Part shown: piece after piece, positions 1-5,851 of the stretch
How positions within the stretch are numbered: the stretch's first letter is position 1
Layout: the number at the start of each line of letters is the position of its first letter
From: Bacillota bacterium
GTDB lineage: Bacteria; Bacillota; Clostridia; Tissierellales; Peptoniphilaceae
Reading direction: 5' to 3'
DNA: 5,851 bases
NCBI GenBank assembly: GCA_023393715.1
Contig: JAEXCD010000124.1
Location: forward strand, 1-5,851
Program-made: the position numbers and the translations under genes
Notes under the pieces: generated by a model
The model's database searches: none
Told to the model about the DNA's origin: nothing
What the model saw: only the letters and a program-made list of their open reading frames with translations

Positions 1-513
1 GTGTATGGTATGGATGATGGCCTGCTGAACGGGTTTTTCCGCTTATTTCATGGAGAAACGTGGCAAAACACTCCCTTTCTGGGGCAGGGGCTTGTCGTCG
101 ATTCGATTGCGTTTGCGATGATATGGCAGGCGGTGGGCTATTACATGGTGATGTATATGAGCTCAATGGCGCAAATTCCGCAGCAGCTCTACGAAGCGTC
201 GGCCATCGACGGCGCGGGGCGCGTCCGCCAGTTTTTCGACGTAACGCTGCCTTTGTCGTGGGAGACGATTCGAACGACGCTGACCTTCTATGTCATTTCC
301 AATATCAATATCGCTTTCCAGATCGTGCGCGTGCTCACAGGCGGAGGGCCGGACGGGGCAAGCGCTACGCTGCTCAATTACCTGTACGACCAGGCCTACG
401 ACAACTCCAGCTATGGCTACGGATTGGCGATTGGCGTCGTCGTATTTCTGTTCTCGTTTGGTCTGACGGCGATTATCAACCGGATTACCAAACGGGACGT
501 CGTCCAGTATTAG
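1..513 (+). CDS. Sugar ABC transporter permease, MalF/UgpA type (partial, 5' end missing)
   Basis: This is the C-terminal part of an inner-membrane permease of the carbohydrate-uptake (CUT1) ABC family, which forms half of the membrane channel. The reading frame is open from the first base, and only about 170 of the usual roughly 290-300 residues are present. The GTG at base 1 is therefore almost certainly an internal valine codon, not a start. Visible hallmarks, counted from the window edge, are the GLLN segment (residues 7-10) and the IWQAVGYYMV membrane stretch (about 41-50). The cytoplasmic EAA loop that docks on the ATPase follows, with E65-A66, G71 and LP at 83-84, then the LTGGGP motif (112-117). 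A last membrane helix spans about 141-160. It ends 13 nt before the partner permease. Family assignment is firm. The substrate is inferred from the neighbouring phosphorylase to be a galactosyl-HexNAc disaccharide. A solute-binding protein gene is expected upstream. Confidence 0.93.
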   Translation: MYGMDDGLLNGFFRLFHGETWQNTPFLGQGLVVDSIAFAMIWQAVGYYMVMYMSSMAQIPQQLYEASAIDGAGRVRQFFDVTLPLSWETIRTTLTFYVISNINIAFQIVRVLTGGGPDGASATLLNYLYDQAYDNSSYGYGLAIGVVVFLFSFGLTAIINRITKRDVVQY

Positions 514-526
514 AAAGGAGCATCGG

Positions 527-1378
527 ATGTCTTCGACTCATAAGCTTTCGAGGTTTTTCGTTTATTTTTGTCTGACGATGATGGCGATTTCCTTTCTCAT
601 TCCGATTATTTGGGTGTTCTTTGCATCGATTAAGGAAAACACTGAATTTTACGGCAATGCCTGGTCGATCCCGAAGGGGATTGCATGGGAGAACTTTGTG
701 GAGGCGTGGACCTCGGCAAAGATGAGCCAGTATTTTCTTAATTCCGTTCTGGTTACCTCATTAGGCCTGCTTTTCCTGCTGGCGGTTTCCGTTCCGGCGG
801 CCTATGTGCTGTCCCGGTTTTCGTTCCGCGGAAGCCGTCTGGTCAACGCATACCTGCGCGCGGGACTTTTTGTCAACCTGTCCTACGTCGTCATCCCCAT
901 CTTCCTGATGCTTTTGGGATGGGACAGGATGCTGAAGGCGAAAATTTTTCTCAACAATCCGCTGGTGCTGGCGTTGATCTATGCGGCGACGCAGATTCCC
1001 TTTACGGTATATCTGTTGGGCAATTATTTTCGAACGATTTCAAAAACCTACGAGGAAGCGGCATATATCGACGGGGCGGGCTACTTTCGCACGATGATGG
1101 ATATTATGGTGCCAATGGCAAAGCCCAGCATTACGACCGTGATTCTCTTTAATTTTTTAGCTTTTTGGAACGAATACATTTTGGCACAGACGCTGATGAC
1201 ACAGAAATACACTCTGCCGGTCGGGCTGATCAACCTGCAGCAGGCGAGCCGCGGCGCGGCCGATTACGGCACGCTTTATGCCGGGTTGGTTATCGTCATG
1301 CTGCCCACATTGATCCTGTACATTCTGGTTCAAAAGCAATTAACGGAGGGAATGATGGTCGGCGGTGATAAGGGATGA
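527..1378 (+). CDS. Sugar ABC transporter permease, MalG/UgpE type
   Basis: This is a complete 283-residue CUT1-family permease, the second half of the heterodimeric channel formed with the upstream MalF-type protein. Length is normal for MalG-like proteins. Six hydrophobic segments can be read at about residues 10-33, 72-95, 108-130, 144-164, 201-221 and 249-270. The EAA loop begins at E176-E177-A178-A179 with G183 following, and ends near P196; it contacts the ATPase. The C-terminal EGMMVGGDKG tail is typical of the family, which often ends in a G-A-V-K-G-like sequence. The ATG at 527 follows AAAGGAG (514-520) with a 6-nt spacer, so the start is well supported. The stop TGA at 1376-1378 overlaps an ATG at 1375 that could be read as a start of the next gene. 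The substrate is inferred from context, as for the upstream permease. Confidence 0.96.
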   Translation: MSSTHKLSRFFVYFCLTMMAISFLIPIIWVFFASIKENTEFYGNAWSIPKGIAWENFVEAWTSAKMSQYFLNSVLVTSLGLLFLLAVSVPAAYVLSRFSFRGSRLVNAYLRAGLFVNLSYVVIPIFLMLLGWDRMLKAKIFLNNPLVLALIYAATQIPFTVYLLGNYFRTISKTYEEAAYIDGAGYFRTMMDIMVPMAKPSITTVILFNFLAFWNEYILAQTLMTQKYTLPVGLINLQQASRGAADYGTLYAGLVIVMLPTLILYILVQKQLTEGMMVGGDKG

Positions 1379-1408
1379 TGCGGCGCGGCCGGCTCAAAGA
1401 AAAGGATG

Positions 1409-1413
1409 AGGAG
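1409..1413 (+). promoter_or_regulatory. Ribosome binding site deciding the phosphorylase start
   Basis: AGGAG lies 6 nt upstream of the ATG at 1420. The alternative in-frame ATGs at 1375 and 1378 have only AAGGG (1370-1374), directly abutting the first of them, which is too close to act well. This favours 1420 as the true start, and the protein begins to resemble the GH112 family only from that point. Confidence 0.75.
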
Positions 1414-1419
1414 AAAAGG

Positions 1420-3591
1420 ATGAAGAAGGTGACGGGACGTTTGACACTTCCCAGCGAAGCGAATTTTTTAGAGCAGACGAAGGAAATGATGGCGCGGCTG
1501 GGAGCCGACGCACTCCGCGATTCGGACGGCACGAAGCTGCCGGAAGAGGTGAAGGATCTCGATGCACAGATTTATACGACCTATTTTGTGGCGCGCGAGC
1601 ACAACGATTTCGCCAGGAAGCACCTGTCCGAACGCCAGCAGTGTTACCTCATGACCGAGTTTGTCACGGCTGAGGGCAAGACGCTGTCGATCCCGCTGCT
1701 GCGCGGCTTTTTCGAGCAGCAGATTGAGCTCGACCTGCTGCACGATCCGGTAAAATACTGGCAGGTGATCGACCGAACGACGGGGGAGACGGTTTTGCCC
1801 GAGCAGTGGCGCTTCGATGAGGCGACGGGGACGGTGCTTCTCAGGACGGCGCAGCCCTATCATCAGTACACGGTGGATTTTCTGGCGTATATCGCGTGGG
1901 ATCCGACGTCGATGTATAACCATTTAACCAACGACTGGGGCGACCGGGAGCATCAGATTCCGTTTAATGCAATGGCGCCGAATTCCTCTGCTTTTATGGA
2001 GGCGGAACTGGAGCGGTGGCTCCGGGAGAACCCCAAGACGGATATCGTGCGCTTTACGACCTTCTTCTATCATTTCACGCTGATCTTCAACGATTTGGCC
2101 AGGGAAAAGTATGTCGATTGGTTCGGCTATTCGGCCAGCGTTTCGGCGGAGGCGATGGACGCCTTTGAAAAGGAGAAGGGCTATCGGCTGATGCCGGAGG
2201 ATATCGTCGACGAGGGCTACTACAACAACCCGTTTCGCGTGCCGAGCCGCGCGTTTCGGGACTATCTCGATTTCCTGTCGCGCTTTGTAGCGGAAAAGGC
2301 CCGGCGGCTGGTCGATCTCGTTCATCGGTACGGCAAAAAGGCGGTCATGTTTTTAGGAGACAACTGGATCGGAACCGAACCCTACGGGCGTTATTTTGCG
2401 CAGATCGGACTGGACGGCGTCGTCGGCTCGGTGGGCGACGGCGTGACGTTGCGGCTGATTTCGGATATCCCGAATGTTGCCTTTACCGAAGGACGCTTTC
2501 TGCCCTATTTTTTCCCGGATACGTTTTACGAAGGAAATGATCCCAGCGTAGAAGCGCAGAAGAACTGGCTGACGGCGCGAAGAGCGATTATGCGAAAGCC
2601 CGTGCAGCGCATCGGCTACGGCGGATATCTTTCGCTTGCGTATCAATTCCCCAGATTTACGAGCTATATCGAGCGGATCGCAGATGAGTACCGCGATATT
2701 TTGAGCCGCATTGAAGGACAAAGGCCGTATACCTTTGCCAAGGTCGCCGTATTGAATTGCTGGGGCGAGCTCAGGCGGTGGCAGCCCTACATCGTCGCGC
2801 ACGGGAAATGGTACAAACGCTGCTACTCGTACATGGGGATGATGGAAGCGCTGGCGGGCATGGACGTCGAAGTGGTGTTTCTGAGTTTCGACGAGGTTGC
2901 GGAACGCGGTGTCGATTCGTCCGTGGATGTGATCATCAACGCAGGCGATGCCGGGACGGCCTGGTCGGGCGGCACGGCGTTTGGCGACGCCCGCGTCACG
3001 GAGGCGCTTCGCCGCTTTGTATACGAGGGAGGCGGTCTGATCGGAGTGGGCGAGCCAAGCGCGCTGCCGCGCGAGGGGCGCTACTTCCAGCTGGCCGATC
3101 TGTTCGGAGTCGATCGGGAAATGGGCTTTTCGCAAAGCACCAACCGCTATTTCAATCAGGCGCAGCCCGCACATTTTATTACGCAGGACGAACCGGGTCC
3201 CATTGCGCTGGAGCGCTTCGGCGAACCCGTAACCAATCTGTATGCGACGGATGCGCAGACGCAAATCCTTTCTGCGCAGGGCGGGGAGATTCAGATGGCG
3301 GCGCGCGAGGTCGGAGAAGGACGCAGCTTCTACGTGACCGGCCTGCCCTATTGTCCCGAAAACGTCCGGCTGCTCAAGAGAGCGATTCACTATGTGGCGC
3401 GTCGCGAGCGGCAGCTTTGCAGATATTATGCGGAGCCGGCAGGGATCGAGGTTGCGGCATATCCGCAGATTCGCCAATATGCGGTACTCAACAACGGCAC
3501 CGAACCCTGTGAAGGCGTGGTGTATGATGGAGAGGGCCGTCCGGCGAAGGTGCATTTGGCGCCGGGTGAGATACGTTGGTTTGAGGAGTAG
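1420..3591 (+). CDS. gnpA: 1,3-beta-galactosyl-N-acetylhexosamine phosphorylase (GH112; galacto-N-biose/lacto-N-biose phosphorylase)
   Basis: This cytoplasmic enzyme splits beta-1,3-galactosyl-GalNAc or -GlcNAc with inorganic phosphate, giving alpha-galactose 1-phosphate and free HexNAc. The 723-residue protein aligns by eye, from memory, along nearly its whole length with bifidobacterial LnpA, starting at GRLTLPSE (residues 6-13). An N-terminal barrel domain (about 1-435) holds DPTSMYNHLTNDWGD (161-175), VRFTTFFY (210-217), VDWFGYSAS (232-240), FLGDNWIGTEPY (311-322) and TEGRFLPYFFPDTFYEGND (356-374). D314 matches the proposed proton donor D313 of the Bifidobacterium longum enzyme. R33, N167, R211, W234 and R359 match its other active-site positions. 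A glutamine-amidotransferase-like middle domain (about 438-660) carries VDVIINAGDAGTAWSGG (502-518), and a small beta domain ends the protein. A segment of roughly 28 residues in the B. longum enzyme, before FGEPV, is missing here, as I recall for clostridial homologues. A start at 1375 would add 15 residues rich in Arg, Lys and Glu. Galacto-N-biose versus lacto-N-biose preference cannot be read from the sequence. The related galactosyl-rhamnose phosphorylase activity is less likely given the neighbouring nagA. Confidence 0.95.
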   Translation: MKKVTGRLTLPSEANFLEQTKEMMARLGADALRDSDGTKLPEEVKDLDAQIYTTYFVAREHNDFARKHLSERQQCYLMTEFVTAEGKTLSIPLLRGFFEQQIELDLLHDPVKYWQVIDRTTGETVLPEQWRFDEATGTVLLRTAQPYHQYTVDFLAYIAWDPTSMYNHLTNDWGDREHQIPFNAMAPNSSAFMEAELERWLRENPKTDIVRFTTFFYHFTLIFNDLAREKYVDWFGYSASVSAEAMDAFEKEKGYRLMPEDIVDEGYYNNPFRVPSRAFRDYLDFLSRFVAEKARRLVDLVHRYGKKAVMFLGDNWIGTEPYGRYFAQIGLDGVVGSVGDGVTLRLISDIPNVAFTEGRFLPYFFPDTFYEGNDPSVEAQKNWLTARRAIMRKPVQRIGYGGYLSLAYQFPRFTSYIERIADEYRDILSRIEGQRPYTFAKVAVLNCWGELRRWQPYIVAHGKWYKRCYSYMGMMEALAGMDVEVVFLSFDEVAERGVDSSVDVIINAGDAGTAWSGGTAFGDARVTEALRRFVYEGGGLIGVGEPSALPREGRYFQLADLFGVDREMGFSQSTNRYFNQAQPAHFITQDEPGPIALERFGEPVTNLYATDAQTQILSAQGGEIQMAAREVGEGRSFYVTGLPYCPENVRLLKRAIHYVARRERQLCRYYAEPAGIEVAAYPQIRQYAVLNNGTEPCEGVVYDGEGRPAKVHLAPGEIRWFEE
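3584..3588 (+). promoter_or_regulatory. Ribosome binding site of the small membrane protein gene
   Basis: AGGAG sits inside the last codons of the phosphorylase gene, 6 nt before the ATG at 3595. Its strength and ideal spacing are the main evidence that the short reading frame is translated, and its position implies coupling to the end of phosphorylase translation. Confidence 0.75.
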
Positions 3592-3594
3592 CGC

Positions 3595-3774
3595 ATGGAC
3601 GAGTACCGGAAAAACCGAAGGAGAAATATCGGACTGATCGCCCTGTTTGCAGCGGGCGTTCTGCTCCAGTTTTACGGCCACGGCATTCAGGGAATGAGCG
3701 GATTAGGCGTTCAGTTTATTTCCTTAGCCATTTTATTGTTTGTTCTGTGGGCCTATAACCGCGCGCATCGATAG
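3595..3774 (+). CDS. Small two-helix membrane protein of unknown function
   Basis: This 59-residue reading frame fills the space between the phosphorylase and the ATPase gene, starting 3 nt after the phosphorylase stop and ending 17 nt before the ATPase start. It has a strong AGGAG at ideal spacing. A very basic N-terminus (KNRRR, residues 6-10) is followed by a hydrophobic segment at about 12-27 (IGLIALFAAGVLLQF). A short Gly-rich turn follows (GHGIQGMSGLG, about 28-38), then a second hydrophobic segment at about 39-53 and a short basic tail (YNRAHR). By the positive-inside rule both ends should be cytoplasmic, giving a hairpin. There is no Cys or recognisable catalytic motif. From memory it resembles the very short Bacillota membrane proteins grouped as DUF6903 (G-x-GL turn, YNR near the end), but I could not check this. 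Its place among transporter genes suggests a link to the transporter; that is inference only. Confidence 0.82.
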   Translation: MDEYRKNRRRNIGLIALFAAGVLLQFYGHGIQGMSGLGVQFISLAILLFVLWAYNRAHR

Positions 3775-3791
3775 TTCGGAAAGGAAGATCT

Positions 3792-4967
3792 ATGGCCGAC
3801 TTACAGTTTGAACACATTAAAAAAATTTATGAAGGCGGTTTTTGTGCGGTTCCCGATTTTAATCTGGAAATCAAAGATCGTGAATTTATGGTCTTTGTCG
3901 GGCCGTCCGGCTGCGGCAAATCGACGACGCTTCGCATGATCGCGGGGCTGGAGGAGATCAGCGGCGGGGAATTGCGCATCGGCGGGAAGCGGGTCAATGA
4001 GGTAGAGCCAAAGGATCGCGACATTGCGATGGTGTTTCAGAATTATGCACTCTACCCGCACATGACCGTTCGGGAGAACATGAGCTATGCGCTGAAGATT
4101 AAAAAAATGCCGCGGGCGCAGATCGATGAAAAGGTGAATGAAGCGGCGCGCATTTTGGGGCTGGAGCAGGTGCTCGACCGCAAGCCCAGGGCGTTGTCGG
4201 GCGGACAGCGGCAGCGCGTCGCGCTGGGACGTGCGATCGTTCGCGATCCGAAGGTATTTTTAATGGATGAGCCGCTTTCCAATCTGGATGCGAAGCTTCG
4301 CGTACAGACGCGCGCTGAAATTATCAGGCTGCACGAGCGGCTGCAGACGACCTTTGTCTACGTCACGCACGATCAGACGGAGGCGATGACGATGGGCGAC
4401 CGCATCGTCATTATGAACAACGGCGTGATCCAGCAGGTCGACACGCCGCACAACGTCTACTTCTATCCCCAAAATGAATTTGTTGCGGGCTTCATCGGCT
4501 CGCCGCAGATGAATTTCTTTTCGGCGCGGGTGCTGAAGGAAGCCTCCGGCTGTTTCGTAACGTTTTTGGGTACGACGCTCCCGCTGCCCGGTCGTTTCGG
4601 GAGGCTGCTCGAGAAGGCGGGCAAGCTTTCCGCGCCGCTGACATTAGGCGTACGGCCGGAGCATCTGTACGTGGCGCCGAGGACGCCCGGTATGGCGCTC
4701 GAGGCCGACATCGATCTCGTCGAGCTGCTGGGCTCGGAAAAACACCTGCACTGCCGCGCAGGAGATGAGGAGTTTTTGGCGCGCATCAGCTCGGATCACC
4801 CGGCAAGAGCGCATGAAAAGCTGATACTTTTCCTCGATGCCGCGAAGCTCCACTTTTTCGATCCCGAATCGGGGGCAAATCTCACGCTGGAGCCTGCGCA
4901 GAAATCGGGGGATACGGAAGCGCCCCGGTTAAATGGCGGTCAGCCTGAGGAAGGGGACGCGGAATGA
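3792..4967 (+). CDS. Sugar ABC transporter ATP-binding protein, MsmX/UgpC/MalK type
   Basis: This 391-residue ATPase hydrolyses ATP to power the CUT1 sugar importer and should bind the EAA loops of the two upstream permeases. All nucleotide-binding elements are intact: Walker A GPSGCGKST (residues 37-45), Q-loop Q83 in VFQNYALYPHMTV, signature LSGGQRQR (135-142), Walker B VFLMDE (155-160), D-loop SNLDA (163-167) and switch histidine H193 in VTHDQTEAMTMGDR. After about residue 235 comes the TOBE/MalK-like beta domain, including GVRPEHLYV and ELLGSEKHLH. The protein is some 20-25 residues longer than typical MsmX or MalK. The excess is a hydrophilic, acidic tail ending EEGDAE. The ATG at 3792 follows AAGGA (3781-3785) with a 6-nt spacer. 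The stop codon overlaps the nagA start by 4 nt. Automated pipelines often name such proteins UgpC, but glycerol-3-phosphate transport is not implied. The substrate follows from the operon context. Confidence 0.96.
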   Translation: MADLQFEHIKKIYEGGFCAVPDFNLEIKDREFMVFVGPSGCGKSTTLRMIAGLEEISGGELRIGGKRVNEVEPKDRDIAMVFQNYALYPHMTVRENMSYALKIKKMPRAQIDEKVNEAARILGLEQVLDRKPRALSGGQRQRVALGRAIVRDPKVFLMDEPLSNLDAKLRVQTRAEIIRLHERLQTTFVYVTHDQTEAMTMGDRIVIMNNGVIQQVDTPHNVYFYPQNEFVAGFIGSPQMNFFSARVLKEASGCFVTFLGTTLPLPGRFGRLLEKAGKLSAPLTLGVRPEHLYVAPRTPGMALEADIDLVELLGSEKHLHCRAGDEEFLARISSDHPARAHEKLILFLDAAKLHFFDPESGANLTLEPAQKSGDTEAPRLNGGQPEEGDAE

Positions 4968-5851
4968 TTCGCTACTATCGCGCGGGGCACATCCTCAGCG
5001 AAGGCGGCTGGGTTGAGGGCAGTGCGCTCGTCACCCAGGAGGGGCGTATCGTCGATGTGATTTCCGGCGGCACGCCGGAGGCGCAGACAGAGGATTTGGG
5101 CCCGGGCTATCTCTGTCCCGGTTTCTTTGACACCCACATCCACGGCTATGCGGGGGTCGATGTGATGGATGCCGATGCGGCGGCGCTTCGACGGATGTGC
5201 CGTGCATTGCCGCAGACCGGCGTGACACGATTTTTAGCGACAACATTGACCGATTCCGAGGCACGCATCGAAGATGCGTGCCGTGCCGTTCGGGAGGTGG
5301 CGGAGCATCCGGGGGAAGGAGCCCGAGTGGAGGGTCTTTTTTTGGAGGGGCCTTTTTTCAATCCAAAGAGGTGCGGCGCACAGGAGGCTGCGCACATGCG
5401 ACTGCCCGAGATTGCCCGGCTGGCGCAATGGCAGGAGGCGGCCGGCGGTCGGATACGAAAAATCGCGCTTGCACCGGAGCTCTCGGGAAGCGAAAGCTTC
5501 ATCCGGGCGGCGCGGCGCATGGGGATTGCGGTGGCGCTCGGGCACAGCGACGCGACCTATGAGCAGGCGAAGGCTGCGGTCGACGCCGGCGCAACGATTT
5601 TCGTTCATCTGTACAACGCCATGAGCGGCCTGCACCACCGCGAGCCGGGGCTGGTCGGCGCGGGCTTGACGCTGGACGATTGCTATGCGGAGCTCATCTG
5701 TGATGGGCAGCACGTACACGCCGCCGCTCAGCAGGTGGTTTTTTCGTGTCGCGGAACGGATCATACGGTGCTGATTACGGACTGCATGCGGGCGGGCGGT
5801 ATGTCCGATGGATGCTATACGCTGGGGACGGAGCCGGTCGTCGTACAGGGG
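4964..5851 (+). CDS. nagA: N-acetylglucosamine-6-phosphate deacetylase NagA (partial, 3' end missing)
   Basis: The enzyme removes the acetyl group from GlcNAc-6-phosphate, or possibly GalNAc-6-phosphate, giving acetate and the amino-sugar phosphate. The first 296 of an expected roughly 370-390 residues are present; the right edge cuts the gene. It is an amidohydrolase-superfamily protein with the family motifs in order. These are PGFFDTHIHGYAG (52-64, metal-site H58 and H60), LEGPF (127-131, ligand E128) and APE (170-172). Then come GHSDATYEQA (193-202, H194), HLYNAMSGLHHREPG (215-229, H215), CDGQHVH (246-252, H250) and TDCMRAGG (272-279). D273 in the last motif is the expected catalytic aspartate. 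The ATG lies in an ATGA overlap with the ATPase stop, and AGGAAGGGG (4948-4956) precedes it by 7 nt, so translation is probably coupled. In this operon it would process the HexNAc released by the phosphorylase after a kinase step. GlcNAc-6-P versus GalNAc-6-P preference (NagA versus AgaA) cannot be decided here. Confidence 0.95.
   Translation, partial: MIRYYRAGHILSEGGWVEGSALVTQEGRIVDVISGGTPEAQTEDLGPGYLCPGFFDTHIHGYAGVDVMDADAAALRRMCRALPQTGVTRFLATTLTDSEARIEDACRAVREVAEHPGEGARVEGLFLEGPFFNPKRCGAQEAAHMRLPEIARLAQWQEAAGGRIRKIALAPELSGSESFIRAARRMGIAVALGHSDATYEQAKAAVDAGATIFVHLYNAMSGLHHREPGLVGAGLTLDDCYAELICDGQHVHAAAQQVVFSCRGTDHTVLITDCMRAGGMSDGCYTLGTEPVVVQG

Noticed and set aside
60..575. A 171-codon open frame in another frame over the first permease.
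   Set aside because: It is Arg/Gly-rich with no membrane character, while the frame ending at 513 has the EAA loop and membrane helices of a permease.
1251..1391. A 12-nt direct repeat, GCGGCGCGGCCG, at 1251-1262 and 1380-1391.
   Set aside because: One copy encodes part of the permease and the other lies in the spacer before the phosphorylase. In GC-rich DNA one short match like this is plausible by chance, and no further copies or element structure were seen.
2757..3512. A 251-codon open frame on the + strand within the phosphorylase gene.
   Set aside because: It is a shadow in another frame. The translation is dominated by Arg, Gly and Ala, with no membrane segments or motifs, while the in-frame protein matches GH112 throughout.
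2353..3681. A 442-codon open frame on the minus strand opposite the phosphorylase gene.
   Set aside because: It lies entirely opposite the phosphorylase and the small membrane-protein gene. Its translation is rich in Arg, His and Ile with no recognisable domain, as expected from the codon bias of the real gene.
3775..3791. The possibility of an internal promoter or terminator before the ATPase gene.
   Set aside because: The gap is only 17 nt and is mostly taken up by the ribosome binding site. There is no hairpin with a T-run, and no convincing -35/-10 pair upstream.
5234..5764. Minus-strand open frames (up to 176 codons) opposite nagA, and overlapping + strand frames at 5197-5562 and 5274-5624.
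   Set aside because: NagA motifs run without a break from 4964 to 5851 in one frame, so the others are overlapping shadows of low-complexity composition.

Overview
The window is a tightly packed, single-direction operon fragment, all on the + strand. Base composition is moderately GC-rich. Nearly every gene has a strong AGGAG-type ribosome binding site about 6 nt before its start. This style, and protein sequences resembling clostridial homologues, suggest a Bacillota (Clostridia-type) bacterium, plausibly a gut or mucosal anaerobe. The assignment is inference: there is no rRNA or other phylogenetic marker here.

Layout from left to right: (1) the C-terminal part of a MalF-type sugar ABC permease, cut by the left window edge (1-513); (2) a complete MalG-type permease (527-1378); (3) a complete GH112 1,3-beta-galactosyl-N-acetylhexosamine phosphorylase (best start 1420, end 3591), the signature enzyme of the locus; (4) a 59-residue protein with two predicted membrane segments (3595-3774); (5) a complete MsmX/UgpC/MalK-type ABC ATPase (3792-4967); (6) the first 296 residues of N-acetylglucosamine-6-phosphate deacetylase NagA (4964-5851), cut by the right edge. 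Gaps between genes are 13 and 41 nt, then 3 and 17 nt, and the last junction is a 4-nt ATGA overlap. No terminator, tRNA, rRNA, CRISPR array or mobile element is visible, and no stretch over 300 nt lacks a gene. The operon promoter and any regulator must lie outside the window.

How the genes fit together (inference from known families): the two permeases and the ATPase, with a solute-binding protein presumably upstream, import a beta-1,3-galactosyl-HexNAc disaccharide, namely galacto-N-biose from mucin O-glycans or lacto-N-biose from milk or type-1 glycans. The phosphorylase splits it in the cytoplasm with inorganic phosphate into galactose 1-phosphate and free GalNAc or GlcNAc. After phosphorylation by a kinase not seen here, the amino sugar would be deacetylated by NagA and enter glycolysis. 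The Gal-1-P would go to a Leloir-type route (GalT/GalE), also not seen. This is a coherent variant of a known type of pathway rather than a wholly new system. The least explained element is the small membrane protein set between the phosphorylase and the ATPase.
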